Origin: Mansonella perstans
Lineage: Eukaryota; Nematoda; Chromadorea; Rhabditida; Onchocercidae
DNA: 25,913 nucleotides
Direction of reading: 5' to 3'
NCBI GenBank assembly: GCA_037074765.1
Contig: JBAMDO010000402.1
Span: 1-25,913, forward strand
Shown in pieces: positions 1 to 9,884 of this stretch; position 1 is the stretch's first letter; each line of letters opens with the position of its first letter. Under the pieces are notes generated by a model. That model saw nothing but the letters and a program-made list of their open reading frames with translations. It ran no database searches and had not been told where the DNA came from. The translations under genes and the position numbers were made by a program.

Positions 1-1234
1 ATATCTTTAAGAAAATGCACAGATTTGGGCCCAAATAAAAGTATTGATTGGCAGAGTAAACCACTTGTTTCTAATGGAACGACCATTATAGCACTAATTT
101 TAAAAATGAGAAAGGCAAGAAAGGATGACTACAGCGATGACAATTGCTGACATTAATGCCATAATGAAAGATCAATAAGATCAATACTGTGTACTACATA
201 AGCAAGGAAACGCAAATGATATATACATACCCTTTGGAGCTATATTATTTACACATTCCTTTTCTCTCTCTTTTCCTCATACAATACATTCTCTATTTGG
301 CTGTTTTGTCAACTGTATTATGAATCAAAACAAAATTAATACGTCTAATACTGTATAACTTATTTAACTATTGACATAATTTTATCGAGAATATCCAAAT
401 GAAACCAATCGTTTATTCATCAAATTAAACAAATCTTTCTGAGTATATTATCAAAAAAAAAAATCGGTAAAATTATATTATAAATTTATTTAGCTTCAAG
501 CCCAAATAATCTTATACTTATAATTTTACCAAAAATAAAATTTTTATCAAAAATTTTACAAATTAATTTACTTTTTTGTTTTTAAATTTTACATATTCAC
601 AATTGTTTAATGACATTAATAAGATTTATATGTAAATATATTTACAATTCAATTTGCTATTCTATTCACATAATCCGAATTGTGTTTTATAAACAAATAA
701 TTTGATCATTACATTTGATAATGATAATTAACATATGATTACAAGGTATCCTACGAAACAAACAAACTAATATGTCACTTGTTTATCATGATTTTTGAGT
801 TATTAGCCTAAAAATTATATATTAAATGCTACTATTTATTTTTACTTCTTGTTAATCCGATTAGTTAGGATTACTGTAACATATCATCCTAATATATAAG
901 CCATCAGTCACTCTTATTCTACTATTGTGCCGAATTATTACTATTTGTTTAGTTGTTATTACTATTACTGGTTGTAATGCTATCATATTATCAACTTTGT
1001 CATTTACAGTATTACTGGTTGTAATGCTATCATATTATCAACTTTGTCATTTACAGTCTTAATTCACCCTTGAAGAAATTTTTTTACGCACATAAATTTT
1101 AAGTGCAAGTCGTTTGTGTAGTTTAATCGATTGCGTTCGTTATGAAATTGAAACATTGCGTTCCGTTCAATTTTACGTCACTTCTTATTCTGCTCTCTTT
1201 CTCTTGCACATCAATATTACATTTCATCAAAAAC
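1..1234. other. AT-rich non-coding flank
   Basis: No coding region is supported here. The sequence is very AT-rich, with many short poly-A and poly-T runs and stop codons in all frames. The only structure I see is the 47-base tandem duplication at 964-1057. The last part (about 1114-1234) is slightly richer in GC and leads into the minisatellite; a short open frame there simply runs into the repeat. Confidence 0.6.
964..1057. repeat. 47-base perfect tandem duplication
   Basis: Positions 964-1010 and 1011-1057 are identical 47-base units, each starting ATTACTGGTTG and ending CATTTACAGT. Perfect identity in otherwise drifting AT-rich DNA suggests a recent duplication. Each copy ends in a splice-acceptor-like TTTACAG on the plus strand, but no open frame follows, so I do not assign a splicing role. 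Confidence 0.95.
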
Positions 1235-1860
1235 ACTTACCATTTCTTCGCATCTTATTTCTGAATCCAGAAGCATGTCACCATTTCTTTTCACCACATT
1301 TCTGAATCCAGAAGCATGTCACCATTTCTTTTCACCACATTTCTGGATCCAGAAGCATGTCACCATTTCTTTTCACCACATTTCTGAATCCAGAAGCATG
1401 TCACCATTTCTTTGCACCACATTTCTGGATCCAGAAGCATGTCACCACTTCTTTTCACCACATTTCTGGATCCAGGAACATGTCACCATTTCTTTCCACT
1501 GCATTTCTGAATCCAGAAGCATGTCACCATTTCTTTTCACCACATTTCTGAATCCGGAAGCATGTCACCATTTCTTTGCACCACATTTCTGGGTCCAGAA
1601 GCATGTCACCATTTCTTTGCACCACATTTCTGAATCCAGAAGCATGTCACTATTTCTTTTGACCACATTTCTGGATCCGGAAGCATGTCACCATCTCTCT
1701 TCGTACAGTTGTTTTTTCGAATCTCTGGATTCAGAAGCATGTCACCATTTCTTTGCACCACATTTCTGAATCCAGAAGCATGTCACCATTTCTTTGCACC
1801 ACATTTCTGAATCCAGAAGCATGTCACCATCTCTCTTCGTACAGTTGTTTTTTCGAATCT
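1235..1860. repeat. 41-base minisatellite, 14 units
   Basis: A tandem array with unit starts at 1261, 1302, 1343, 1384, 1425, 1466, 1507, 1548, 1589, 1630, 1671, 1725, 1766 and 1807. Twelve units are 41 bases. The units at 1671-1724 and 1807-1860 are 54 bases, because their second half is replaced by a different segment (from CCATCTCTCTTCG to CGAATCT). A degraded partial unit lies at 1235-1260. Each unit begins CTGAATCCAG or the palindromic CTGGATCCAG, followed by AAGCATGTCACC. Units differ by only a few substitutions. Because 41 is not a multiple of three and no forward frame of the unit has a stop, a long open frame (1275-1769) arises that cycles through all three frames every 41 residues; it is not taken as a gene. 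Confidence 0.95.
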
Positions 1861-2588
1861 CATAATACAAAATATGTTACTGTTGTTTGGAAATCAGTCA
1901 CATAATTTAATTCCGTACTCTGGTGTTAGTAGTGTGCATTTTTTCATGAATCATTGCTATACTATTAATATGTTTGATAAGAGTTTGTATGCTTATCAAT
2001 ATAATACGGATGTGATAAGAGATTATATAGCAGCTCGCCATTCTTAGCTACTCAATAGAAACATATTATTTCAGAAATATGACGAAATTTAGTTGTCGTC
2101 CAGTAAGAATAAGCAGTATCGGCAGATATCATTGTTATCGCTGATTTAATACGTGATTATTTTTTAGTAGACTTTACTTAGAAAAGATGAAACGGTTCCA
2201 CTTACTTGCCATTTATATAGATGCGGATGAAAGATTTTTTGAGGACCGCTCAGAATCATACTCACAAAGAATTATCTTAACATCTCTGCAACTTATCTTG
2301 ATACACGCGGTAGCAGTAGGTAATATCGTGGAAACTTCACTGTGAAATGAGAGTATTTTTAGCGAAAACGCGTATATACCTGCTGATATTTGTAGTATGC
2401 TAAAATTCCGTTCGTAGTACCAATTAGTATGATCACTGTTAGCTCCTGTGGTAGCGCTTGTTACGTTTGAGATGCAGACCCAATTTTTTGAAACGATTTG
2501 AATCAAAAAAATGGACATGAGATTGGATCGAAGGGGATGTGATATCTGTTTGGTTACTCTGTAATAAAGTTGACACACTTTTAGAGAA
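1861..2588. other. 5' flank of the acyltransferase gene
   Basis: No gene is supported. A long minus-strand open frame (2213-2638) overlaps the first coding exon in antisense and has no family signature. The stretch is less AT-rich than the DNA further upstream and presumably holds the promoter and 5' UTR, but I recognise no specific element. Confidence 0.45.
2573..2584 (+). promoter_or_regulatory. 3' splice acceptor just before the acyltransferase start
   Basis: ACACACTTTTAG ends four bases before the ATG at 2589. In nematodes an acceptor this close to the start codon is the usual place for spliced-leader addition. It could equally be the end of a cis-spliced 5' UTR intron. It supports 2589 as the true start. 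Confidence 0.55.
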
Positions 2589-5204
2589 ATGCTGCAATCG
2601 AGTGACGCCCGAATTGGTTTGGATGGACCAACTGTCACAGCGGAGGATGGCTTCTTAACAAAAATGATGACCAGTTCAATGGATGTGAGGAAAGTTATTG
2701 CCCTGATTGGTGCATTTTATTGGACTATTATGACAGTTTTTATTGTTCCTGGTGTTGTTGCTGCAACATTTCTTACCATTATGGTACCTGCTCTTTGTAT
2801 CAAGTAAGTTTCGCTCCTCACAGCCACCCGCATAATTCGAAATGCTAACTTTAATTTATATCCTCCTCAACTTTCGGTAAGTATTCCAGTGTATCTTGGT
2901 TTAATTGGCTTGATCACAAGCTTTGCCGCATGGTGAACGATCATTGGAGTTCGGCAGTACAAATTGCAGGAATTAATATTGTGGAGTACGGTGACGATAT
3001 TTCAAAGGTCTTTTTTACCTTATGGATCCAAAAGTTTTTAAGCATTCCGACATGGTTTTTGCCGTATAATTGGTAGCCGTATAGTTGCATTTTTCAGTTT
3101 ACGTCCTTATCGCCTTTATTACTTTCTCCGTAATTGCAGTGAGCGTCTCTTATTTTCACACAATACACAGAGGGGTCGCTATCTCAAATTTCATCGTTGA
3201 ATACTGAGCTGGTGGTCATGCATCAAAACTTCATATAAAGTGAATTAATTGACAGACTGAATTTGAATCTTATAATGTGAACGTGGAGATGCGTATTATA
3301 CATGAAAATTTTGCAGCTCTCCGAAAAACGGGTTTTATTTTTTGCTAATCATTTGGGTCTTGCTGATCATTTCGTGATTATGTCAATATTACGAAACAAA
3401 GGAACTGTTGTTGAAAAGGTGCACATCATCAATTGAAATATTTTCAACGAACTTTTTTTTTGCATCATTAATTTTTACATTTGGAGAACCACTTGAATTG
3501 ACGGTTGCTGCCGTGTATAATTGTGTTAAAAATTCATAGAAATTGAATTTTTGAAAAACGGCAATCTGTTATTGTTCTGCTTCGGTTATTTTAGTATCTT
3601 TGGGTTATATATAATATATGGAAAATGACACCATTGGGTGTGATGTGGATTATTCACGGCAATTACTTTGTTGACGGTGGTGCTGCAAAACGAGACCAAA
3701 TGTTAGAGAATTTCAAAACACATCTGAAAAGGAATTATTGGAAATATGATCATCGATGGATTGTTATGTACCCGGAGGGTAATAATACTACATTCTTGAT
3801 ACTTTTTATTTAATTTAACAAAAAATTTCCATTGATTTATCAGAAGTTTGTGGCATGAAGAATATCTCGATTTCTCGACCAGTTAATTGAAACCGGTCAA
3901 AATGTTTGGAACAGCAAGATGGGTAATTACTGTTGGAATTCATTGGAACTTTACGAGTTCCATTTTATTTATGTAGTTTGCTAAAAAACATGCTAAGATC
4001 AAAAAATCGGTACTTCTGGATAAAACGAGTTTTTTTTTATAGTCAGTTGTAATTGAACTGTTGAATACTTCTGCTTGGATGAAGTTTGTCAGTTTTAATT
4101 CCAGGCGCAAGACTGTACAGGATCAAAGAAAGTAATGCTCAGTATGCTGCACGTAAAGGCTACAAAATCTTTCGCCACTGTGCATTACCACGTACTGGTG
4201 CTGCTCATGCTGCTATCGAAATAACGGCTACTGCTAATTGCGGTAACTTAATGGAATCAAATTCGGGATTTTATTTTACTTTATTCTGGATAATTTTTGG
4301 AGTCGTAATTTTTCAGCAGCCACTGGGGGGGATAATAACGATTCGCTCGAATACATTGTTGATTGTACCTTGGGATATCAGAACGGTAATGTACCAAGTA
4401 TCGGTAACTGGTTACTTGGCGAGTTACCGAATGGAATTCTAAATGTTGCTATTCATTACAGAGTAATTGTTGTTTACTATTTCATGCTGGCAACACACTC
4501 TTTATTTATTAATTTTATCCATAACTTTTTTTTTTAACTTACCCAGATAAGTTAGGTATAATTCATTCAGTTTTTTCATCTAGGTTGCACAGAGATTTTG
4601 TTTGCTGTTTTAACAGTCGATAATAGAACATTCAACAGGCTAGTCATTCCTGAAAAGTAAAATATTCAGCTCATCAATATATTCGATTGGCATTTTTTTT
4701 TAGATTTTATTTAAAAAGTCTGGTGATTAAGAAATGAAATTTCATAACTTTTAAAGCAAGTAATTACTTTGATTTATTAACGTCTACTGCTTGAAATATA
4801 TTCGGTTGCAGGTTTATCGAATAAGGTCTGAATGGAAAGACGAAAATATGCTAAGACACTGGTTGTATGACATCTATGAGGAAAAAGTAAGTTGTGTTCA
4901 CTAGAAATTCCATCCATCATATATATGATTCCTTTATTTTCCTAAAGCGCATTTGCGTTTCATCATCTCTGAAATATATCTCGTTAAGGATGAATTACTG
5001 GAAAAGTACTATCAGAATGGAGTATTTCCGGTGGATTCACAGCATCAACCAATCGTTGTACGTACTTCAATGTCCAGTTGCTTATTTGTTGAGGCCTTTT
5101 GGCTTTTGCTGCTTTACTTTCACTATTCTATCTGGTTGGAGTCGGTTGTTAGCCTGATTTATCGTTATTTTGTTGTATTGTTTGCTTTTTTGGGAATCTT
5201 TTAA
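2589..5204 (+). CDS. LPGAT1-like membrane glycerophospholipid acyltransferase
   Basis: Exons: 2589-2803, 2890-3007, 3317-3418, 3595-3778, 4105-4242, 4317-4462, 4812-4886, 4989-5204. All joins keep phase, giving 397 residues (human LPGAT1 is about 370). From the family it should move an acyl group from acyl-CoA to a lysophospholipid, at the ER membrane. Seen in order: a hydrophobic segment at about 35-66; the HX4D catalytic motif NHLGLADH (His123, Asp128); HGNYF near 166; the acceptor-binding YPEGARL motif at 204-210 (split across exons 4 and 5); LPRTGA at 234-239; LVGAT1-like LGYQNG/HYR region; and a hydrophobic C-terminus from about 356. Similarity to LPGAT1 runs the whole length. Weak sites: the donor after 3007 (GTCTTT) and the acceptor before 4989 (CGTTAAG), chosen because phase and homology demand them. 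The lysolipid used cannot be told from sequence. Confidence 0.9.
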
Positions 5205-5828
5205 ATTTTTTCCAAATGTGGCGGCACAACAATCAACAACAGTGAGTTGGAGCTCATAGCAGTTTAAATAGTTTCAAATGCGAGCTTATATAATAAGGAA
5301 AATTCCACGGTTAACATCACTGTCACGGGTAATAGTTGGTTAAAGTGAATTTTTTTAAAAATTTTGCTAATATTTTACGAGTTTGGTTTAAACCTCTTCT
5401 ACCGTCCTTAACATTTCTTCTCCAAAAAAAGACATGCATGATGAAAATTACGAGACGAATATTATGATTAATTGGATTTAATGAGCTATTGCCAACGCTT
5501 ATTTTTCACATTACTCCTTACTTATTAACATGGAATTTCTTTTCGATTTTACGATTTTCCCTGATTTCTGAAGAATTACTGAAAACTTGATAGGTAAGAC
5601 AGTAGCAGTTATTAAATAATACTAGCTATCCATATTTGTCATTTTGCATGCTTTTATGCTTCTCTTAAATGGGTCATCCTTTTTGATATCGACTGGTTGG
5701 TGGATGTAGAAGTTAGTTGATGACAAAAATGACTGATAAATAGCAAGAATGCCAGGCCAATATTCAAGAGATGTTTTTAGAAAGTCTAAATTCAAATAAC
5801 TGAATTGGAAAAGAAAGATATACTCTTT
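5205..5828. other. 3' flank between converging genes
   Basis: Probably the 3' UTR and downstream region of the acyltransferase. I see no AATAAA close to the stop; an ATTAAA variant lies at 5611-5616 on the plus strand. On the minus strand a stretch of about 68 codons is open between about 5628 and 5828, after an acceptor-like TTTCCAATTCAG, but its phase does not match the donor of the candidate gene upstream, so it is not called. Confidence 0.4.
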
Positions 5829-6268
5829 TTAAATACATAAGTGGACATAGTCGTATTCTCCAGCTATCATATGGTATCAGTAAATCTCGACTTGTGTCTC
5901 TGTGCAAGCATCGGCATTACGGAGCAATTCCTTACCTGTATATAATATCTTCATGAGTAGTTGTATATTTCTTTTATCTGAACATTGTTTCACATTTCCA
6001 TCAAGATATTCCATATCTATTAGTTTACTTGCCGACTGTGCCTTATCTGCTGAATTCTTATATAGTGGTGAAAAATTGATATTCAACCTTTTCGACTTGA
6101 ATATCAGTATTTGGATGGTAAATATTTTGGTAAAATTATGCGACAAGTCCTTACAGTTGCAAAGTAGGGAAATAGCAATTCATCCACTTTTACTGTCCAT
6201 AATTTTAGTTCCTTATGGGGATCAGATGGGTGAACGAGTGATAAAATATTATAGATGGTGTCTTTCAT
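5829..6268 (-). CDS. candidate small 3-exon gene, unknown function
   Basis: Proposed exons on the minus strand: 6268-6155, 6095-5936, 5863-5829, giving about 103 residues. Exon 1 (MKDTIYNILS... LLFPYFAT) is open and ends at a GTAAGG donor. Exon 2 can start at 6095 (after ATTCAAG) or 6056 (after TATATAAG); both keep frame. It ends at an excellent donor (ACAG|GTAAGG). Exon 3 reads AGEYDYVHLCI then TAA. If the second donor is not used, exon 2 reads on to a stop at 5877. The translation has a soluble-protein composition (Lys, Asp, Glu, Trp, Pro), whereas the antisense plus-strand frame is rich in Leu, Phe and Ser, as shadows usually are. An out-of-frame ATG lies just upstream of the chosen start, so 5' exons may be missing. 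I do not recognise the family. It could be a real small gene, part of a larger one, or a decayed copy. Confidence 0.35.
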
Positions 6269-6383
6269 TATACAATGTCATTTTATCAAGTGATCTTAAA
6301 GCGAAAAGATATGTATCTTAAGGTGAAGGAAACTTTAGTGGTTGCATGAGTAGAAATCGATGCTTAAGATATCTATCTATTAC

Positions 6384-6480
6384 AAAGGCGCAGTTGTATT
6401 GCGCTGTCAATCCTCCCCCTTTTACCATTTTTGATCTAACAAAGGTAGTTGTATTGCGCTGTCAATCTGCCCTCTTTTAC
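6384..6480. repeat. imperfect local direct repeat of about 40 bases
   Basis: Copy 1 (6384-6425) and copy 2 (6441-6480) share a core GTTGTATTGCGCTGTCAATC and both end in CTTTTAC, with a two-base length difference and a few substitutions. It lies between the candidate small gene and the inverted repeat. No coding sense is apparent. Confidence 0.85.
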
Positions 6481-6610
6481 GAATAAAATTACTACTATCT
6501 GGTACGTACACAACTCAGTTCAACTTGACTCCACGTGGTCAATCTAAAACAACAGAGGATCAATAATCCCTGGTCTAAACGTTAGCTATTCCTGGCTACT
6601 AATTCACCTC

Positions 6611-6676
6611 TCAAAAATCCACGACAAAATTTCTGGTGTCTGATTGACCACCAAAAATTTTGTCGTGAATTTTTGA
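6611..6676. repeat. 28-base-pair inverted repeat (hairpin)
   Basis: The arms 6611-6638 and 6649-6676 are reverse complements with two mismatches, separated by a 10-base spacer (TCTGATTGAC). The arm core is CCACGACAAAATTT against AAAATTTTGTCGTG. It is too long to expect by chance. It could be a small inverted-repeat element, a regulatory hairpin, or a precursor-like RNA if transcribed; none is proven. Confidence 0.85.
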
Positions 6677-8754
6677 AGTATCGCCATGAACGATAATAGT
6701 TACTCAGTCTGCTCCATTATTGTATTCTTAACTGTGATGTTTATCTAACAATTCCTACCATAAAAGTACTGAATTCATGTCAAACTCGACATGATACCGT
6801 AATTCTGTCGGTGATTTCGATTTAATTTTGTTTATACGCAAAATACTTCACTATCAACTTCAACTGACATCTTGTTAGCAACAGATGTGGATGATTGTAT
6901 AACGAGGTCACCTTCCAATGCGTTGACGTTATTCAAACGTATCTCACGCTGCATGGTTTCAAAACGTGGGTAAAAGTACGAGAAACAGATTATTTTCAAC
7001 GCCGAGGTGAGAAAAATATTGATAAAACTATGACTAGCATTTTAAAACGTGGAGAACCCTCTCGTTAACAGTTAATGTCATATATTATGGCATCAGTCCT
7101 ATACGAATATACTTGCACAGCTCATAAAACACCTCGTAAATAATGACTTTATTAGCTATTTATAAACTGATTTTATTTGTTGGACGTAATTTTCGTTGTA
7201 AGAAGGCATACAACGAAGATGAAACTTACTGAAGGTGAATTATGGCGTTGGAGAACGGAAAGTTTAAATTCCTTTGGTTTCAACTACCTCTCGGAAATCT
7301 TACAAACTTTTGTAGATGAGATTCCAGTGGGAATGATTCAGGGAAAATCCAGATTGAAGTAAATTTCGTAATAGTATAATCGGAATGGTTGGTCTCCGCA
7401 AAACTTTAATATATATTATTGTAAAACACTTTAATCATTTTTTATGTCATAGTAGCAAATACTTATCAAATTTCCAATCATTGTTAACTTTAATTGAAAC
7501 AACTAATCAGTGAATTATTCAGAATGATAACTAACGCTTAAAGTGTAGATGTATTTAAAAACAAAATATATTCATAACGTACAAAAGGACTGAACATTTC
7601 CAGCAAATATAAAAAATGTTTCGCAGTCGTTTTCCTTCTTAGTTGTATTTCACAAACTTTAGAAGCCCAAGTGAAATCCTCAGAAATCACGATACTTCAC
7701 TTTTTTTAGTACATAAAAAAGGATATCGATATCCGGAAAAAAAGCTCCCGGACTCATTAATCTAAGTGAACATTTATGAATGAATCGTTTCATTATTCAC
7801 AGCAGTGGTAATATTTAGCGTTAAAAATTTCTGCGGTAAATATAACGTTACATGAAATCTTCACAGTACAAAATGAATGAAATTAGTCACATACACAGTT
7901 ATTCATAAATATTTTGGAGATTTTAGAGTAAGCACAGTCAGAAGACTATATTTTTATTCAGGACCCGATAAATTCCTTCTCTGATGAACCTCGGTAAATG
8001 TTGAAGTGTGCCAAACATTAAAACGAAAAAGTCGAGCTAAACCTTTTTAAAGCTAATTCATTTGATTCGTTTGTGCCTGGAACGATTAATGGACTATTTC
8101 AAAAGGTACATGCGATGTATTTTCCTGCAATACTTAATGGCACGCATTGTTAATCAAAATAACCAACTGGGAAGACGGAATCCTGACTCATCTGAATATA
8201 TAGAATTATCTTCCGAGTACTTTACTTAACAGCATACTATTTTAAAAGTAATTTTAACATTTTTAAGGCTAATTAAAAATGAAAAAGAGGATGAATTTCT
8301 CAAGAGCTAAAGTGTTCCAAACACTAAAACGATGAAAAGTATCCGGAGATCAAAAAAAAAAATTGCTTATATTAGAACTCAATAACATAAAAAAAGTTTT
8401 TGGAAAACAAACAGAAGTAAAATAGGGAAAAAGACCGGCAAATGAAAACGCGTAATATGAAAATGAGCATTCATATACAAATATATTAATAGCGGTCGCC
8501 AGAAATGTACAACAATTCCGTATCAAAAAATATGATTCATGAAACAATAATTGAAACTAAACTGTGAAGAAATTTCGAAATGTGGCACTTCAGAAAAAAG
8601 ATTACAATGTTGCTAGTGCTTTACCTTCGCATTGTAACAGAACAATTTACTAGTAGTATTAGAACTTTCCGATTATTCCGTAAGCATTTGTCTACTACTA
8701 TCACCCATAAATTTCCTCAGAAAATTTAAATTTCAAAACAAAAAATGTAAACAG

Positions 8755-9377
8755 TGTATGCCATTCAGAACCAACTACAACATACATATTTTCTGGTTAT
8801 TGCTACTAAGCACTGTGATATATATATGTATATATATATATATATCACAATGTCTGGAAAAGCTAATACCTTGCAAGATATGTAAAAATTGTCCTTAAAT
8901 AGCATCCACTGCTATCATTAAGGATCGGTGAGTATGTAGAGAATAAAGAAACAATACTGCAAAAATAATGAGAAAATTATAATGGACATAAATACCTTTA
9001 AAACAGATATTAAACAGTCATCAGTAAACGAACAACTCAACTCATACAATTCGTAAAAATAAAGTGAAAAGAAAAGAGACAATAATTTTGCAGCGGATTT
9101 CATAAGCAACAACGGCAGCTTTATTTGTGAACTTTCTTTACTCCTGTATCACAATAGAATAATTATCAGGACTAACAAAAGTTTGCCATCATTACATGCC
9201 CATTTATATAACAAAAGACTGAAGGACAAATCACTATAACCGTTTTCATTAAATCAATCGAGCTTGCTATAAAAAAAGGTTCGAATTTTAGAACTATACA
9301 AAAGATGAAAAATGTATGCCACCAGAACAACATAAAGCATATGTATTGCCTGGTTATTAAGTATATATGACAATGTC
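8755..9377. repeat. pair of diverged direct repeats (8755-8810 and 9313-9377)
   Basis: Both begin TGTATGCCA, share an AGAACCAAC/AGAACAAC block and CTGGTTATT, and continue into an AT tract followed by ACAATGTC. Alignment by eye needs several small gaps. It looks like an old duplication or two copies of an old dispersed element about 560 bases apart. Confidence 0.5.
8814..8849. repeat. TA dinucleotide tract inside a TGTGATA/TATCACA palindrome
   Basis: TGTGATA at 8814-8820 and TATCACA at 8843-8849 flank a (TA)n tract interrupted by one G. The whole stretch can fold on itself and is likely to vary in length. Confidence 0.85.
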
Positions 9378-9450
9378 AGAATGCTGGACTACTACCAGCA
9401 TTCTTGCAAGCAGTTTATAAATGAATGATGAAAATGTATAAAATATGCAT

Positions 9451-9456
9451 TTTATT
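9451..9456 (-). terminator. candidate poly(A) signal of sma-9
   Basis: TTTATT on the plus strand reads AATAAA on the minus strand, about 175 bases past the sma-9 stop codon. It is the nearest canonical hexamer that I noticed downstream. It gives a 3' UTR of ordinary nematode length; use is inferred. Confidence 0.4.
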
Positions 9457-9629
9457 CCCAAAAATGTTAAACACTGGAATGATCAGGAAGATATTAGCTG
9501 AAATAAGACCAACAGTTAATGTGATTATATGAACTGGAGAATAACTAACCATTTCAAGCAAACATCCCTTAATAACAATTCTTAGGTTAAAAAACATATA
9601 TATGTATATATAAATGCATGCAATATACA

Positions 9630-9884
9630 TCACCGTTCGCATTTGTTGTTTTGATGCGTTAATGTGTGAGCGTTCAGAGCGTCGGCAGTTGTAAATCCAG
9701 CATCACACTGCTTACAAATATGTGGTCGATCGCAAACGTGTGAAAGCCAATGTCGCTGAAGCGCAAATGCATCCGGGAATGACTGCCCACAAATAGCACA
9801 AGGTAAAGCTGTCGATACTGGTGCGGTATTTACGGGTGATACTGATGTCACGGTTGGTTGCACCGACGCTGACCATTTCCGGCC
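9630..9884 (-). other. sma-9: last sma-9 exon: C-terminal C2H2 finger pair
   Basis: This exon encodes residues 1587-1670: a Thr/Val/Pro-rich lead, then two fingers with CX2CX12HX3H spacing (Cys1615/1618 with His1631/1635, and Cys1643/1646 with His1659/1663), seven residues after the last His, then TGA. The linker VCDRPHI departs from the usual TGEKP-type linker. The exon starts after an ATCTAG acceptor. Confidence 0.9.

Larger units (their letters stand above)
6677..9629. other. Mostly non-coding region 3' of sma-9
   Basis: No firm gene. A plus-strand frame with ATG at 7219 and stop at 7362 (47 residues, containing EGELWRWRTESLNSFGF) has an ordinary protein-like composition, but no convincing splice partners or family. 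Minus-strand frames at 8350-8547 and 8918-9112 are Phe/Leu/Ser-rich and look like chance. A short motif of the form AAGTGT(T/G)CCAAACA.TAAAACGA occurs near 8003 and 8310. The repeats at 8755/9313 and 8814 are listed separately. The last part, from about 9450, is the likely 3' UTR of sma-9. Confidence 0.45.

Noticed and set aside
1275..1769. 164-residue plus-strand open frame
   Set aside because: It is wholly made of the 41-base minisatellite read in three successive frames; no flanking exons or family signature.
2213..2638. 141-residue minus-strand open frame
   Set aside because: Antisense to the start of the acyltransferase, no recognised motif; the opposite strand has strong homology.
4086..4442. 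Single 118-residue frame as a separate gene
   Set aside because: Its first part is acyltransferase exon 5, but it then runs through the intron; splicing at 4242/4317 restores the LPGAT1-like frame.
5902..6321. 139-residue plus-strand open frame
   Set aside because: Leu/Ser/Phe-rich, starts from a weak start codon, and lies antisense to the minus-strand exons, which have better composition and splice sites.
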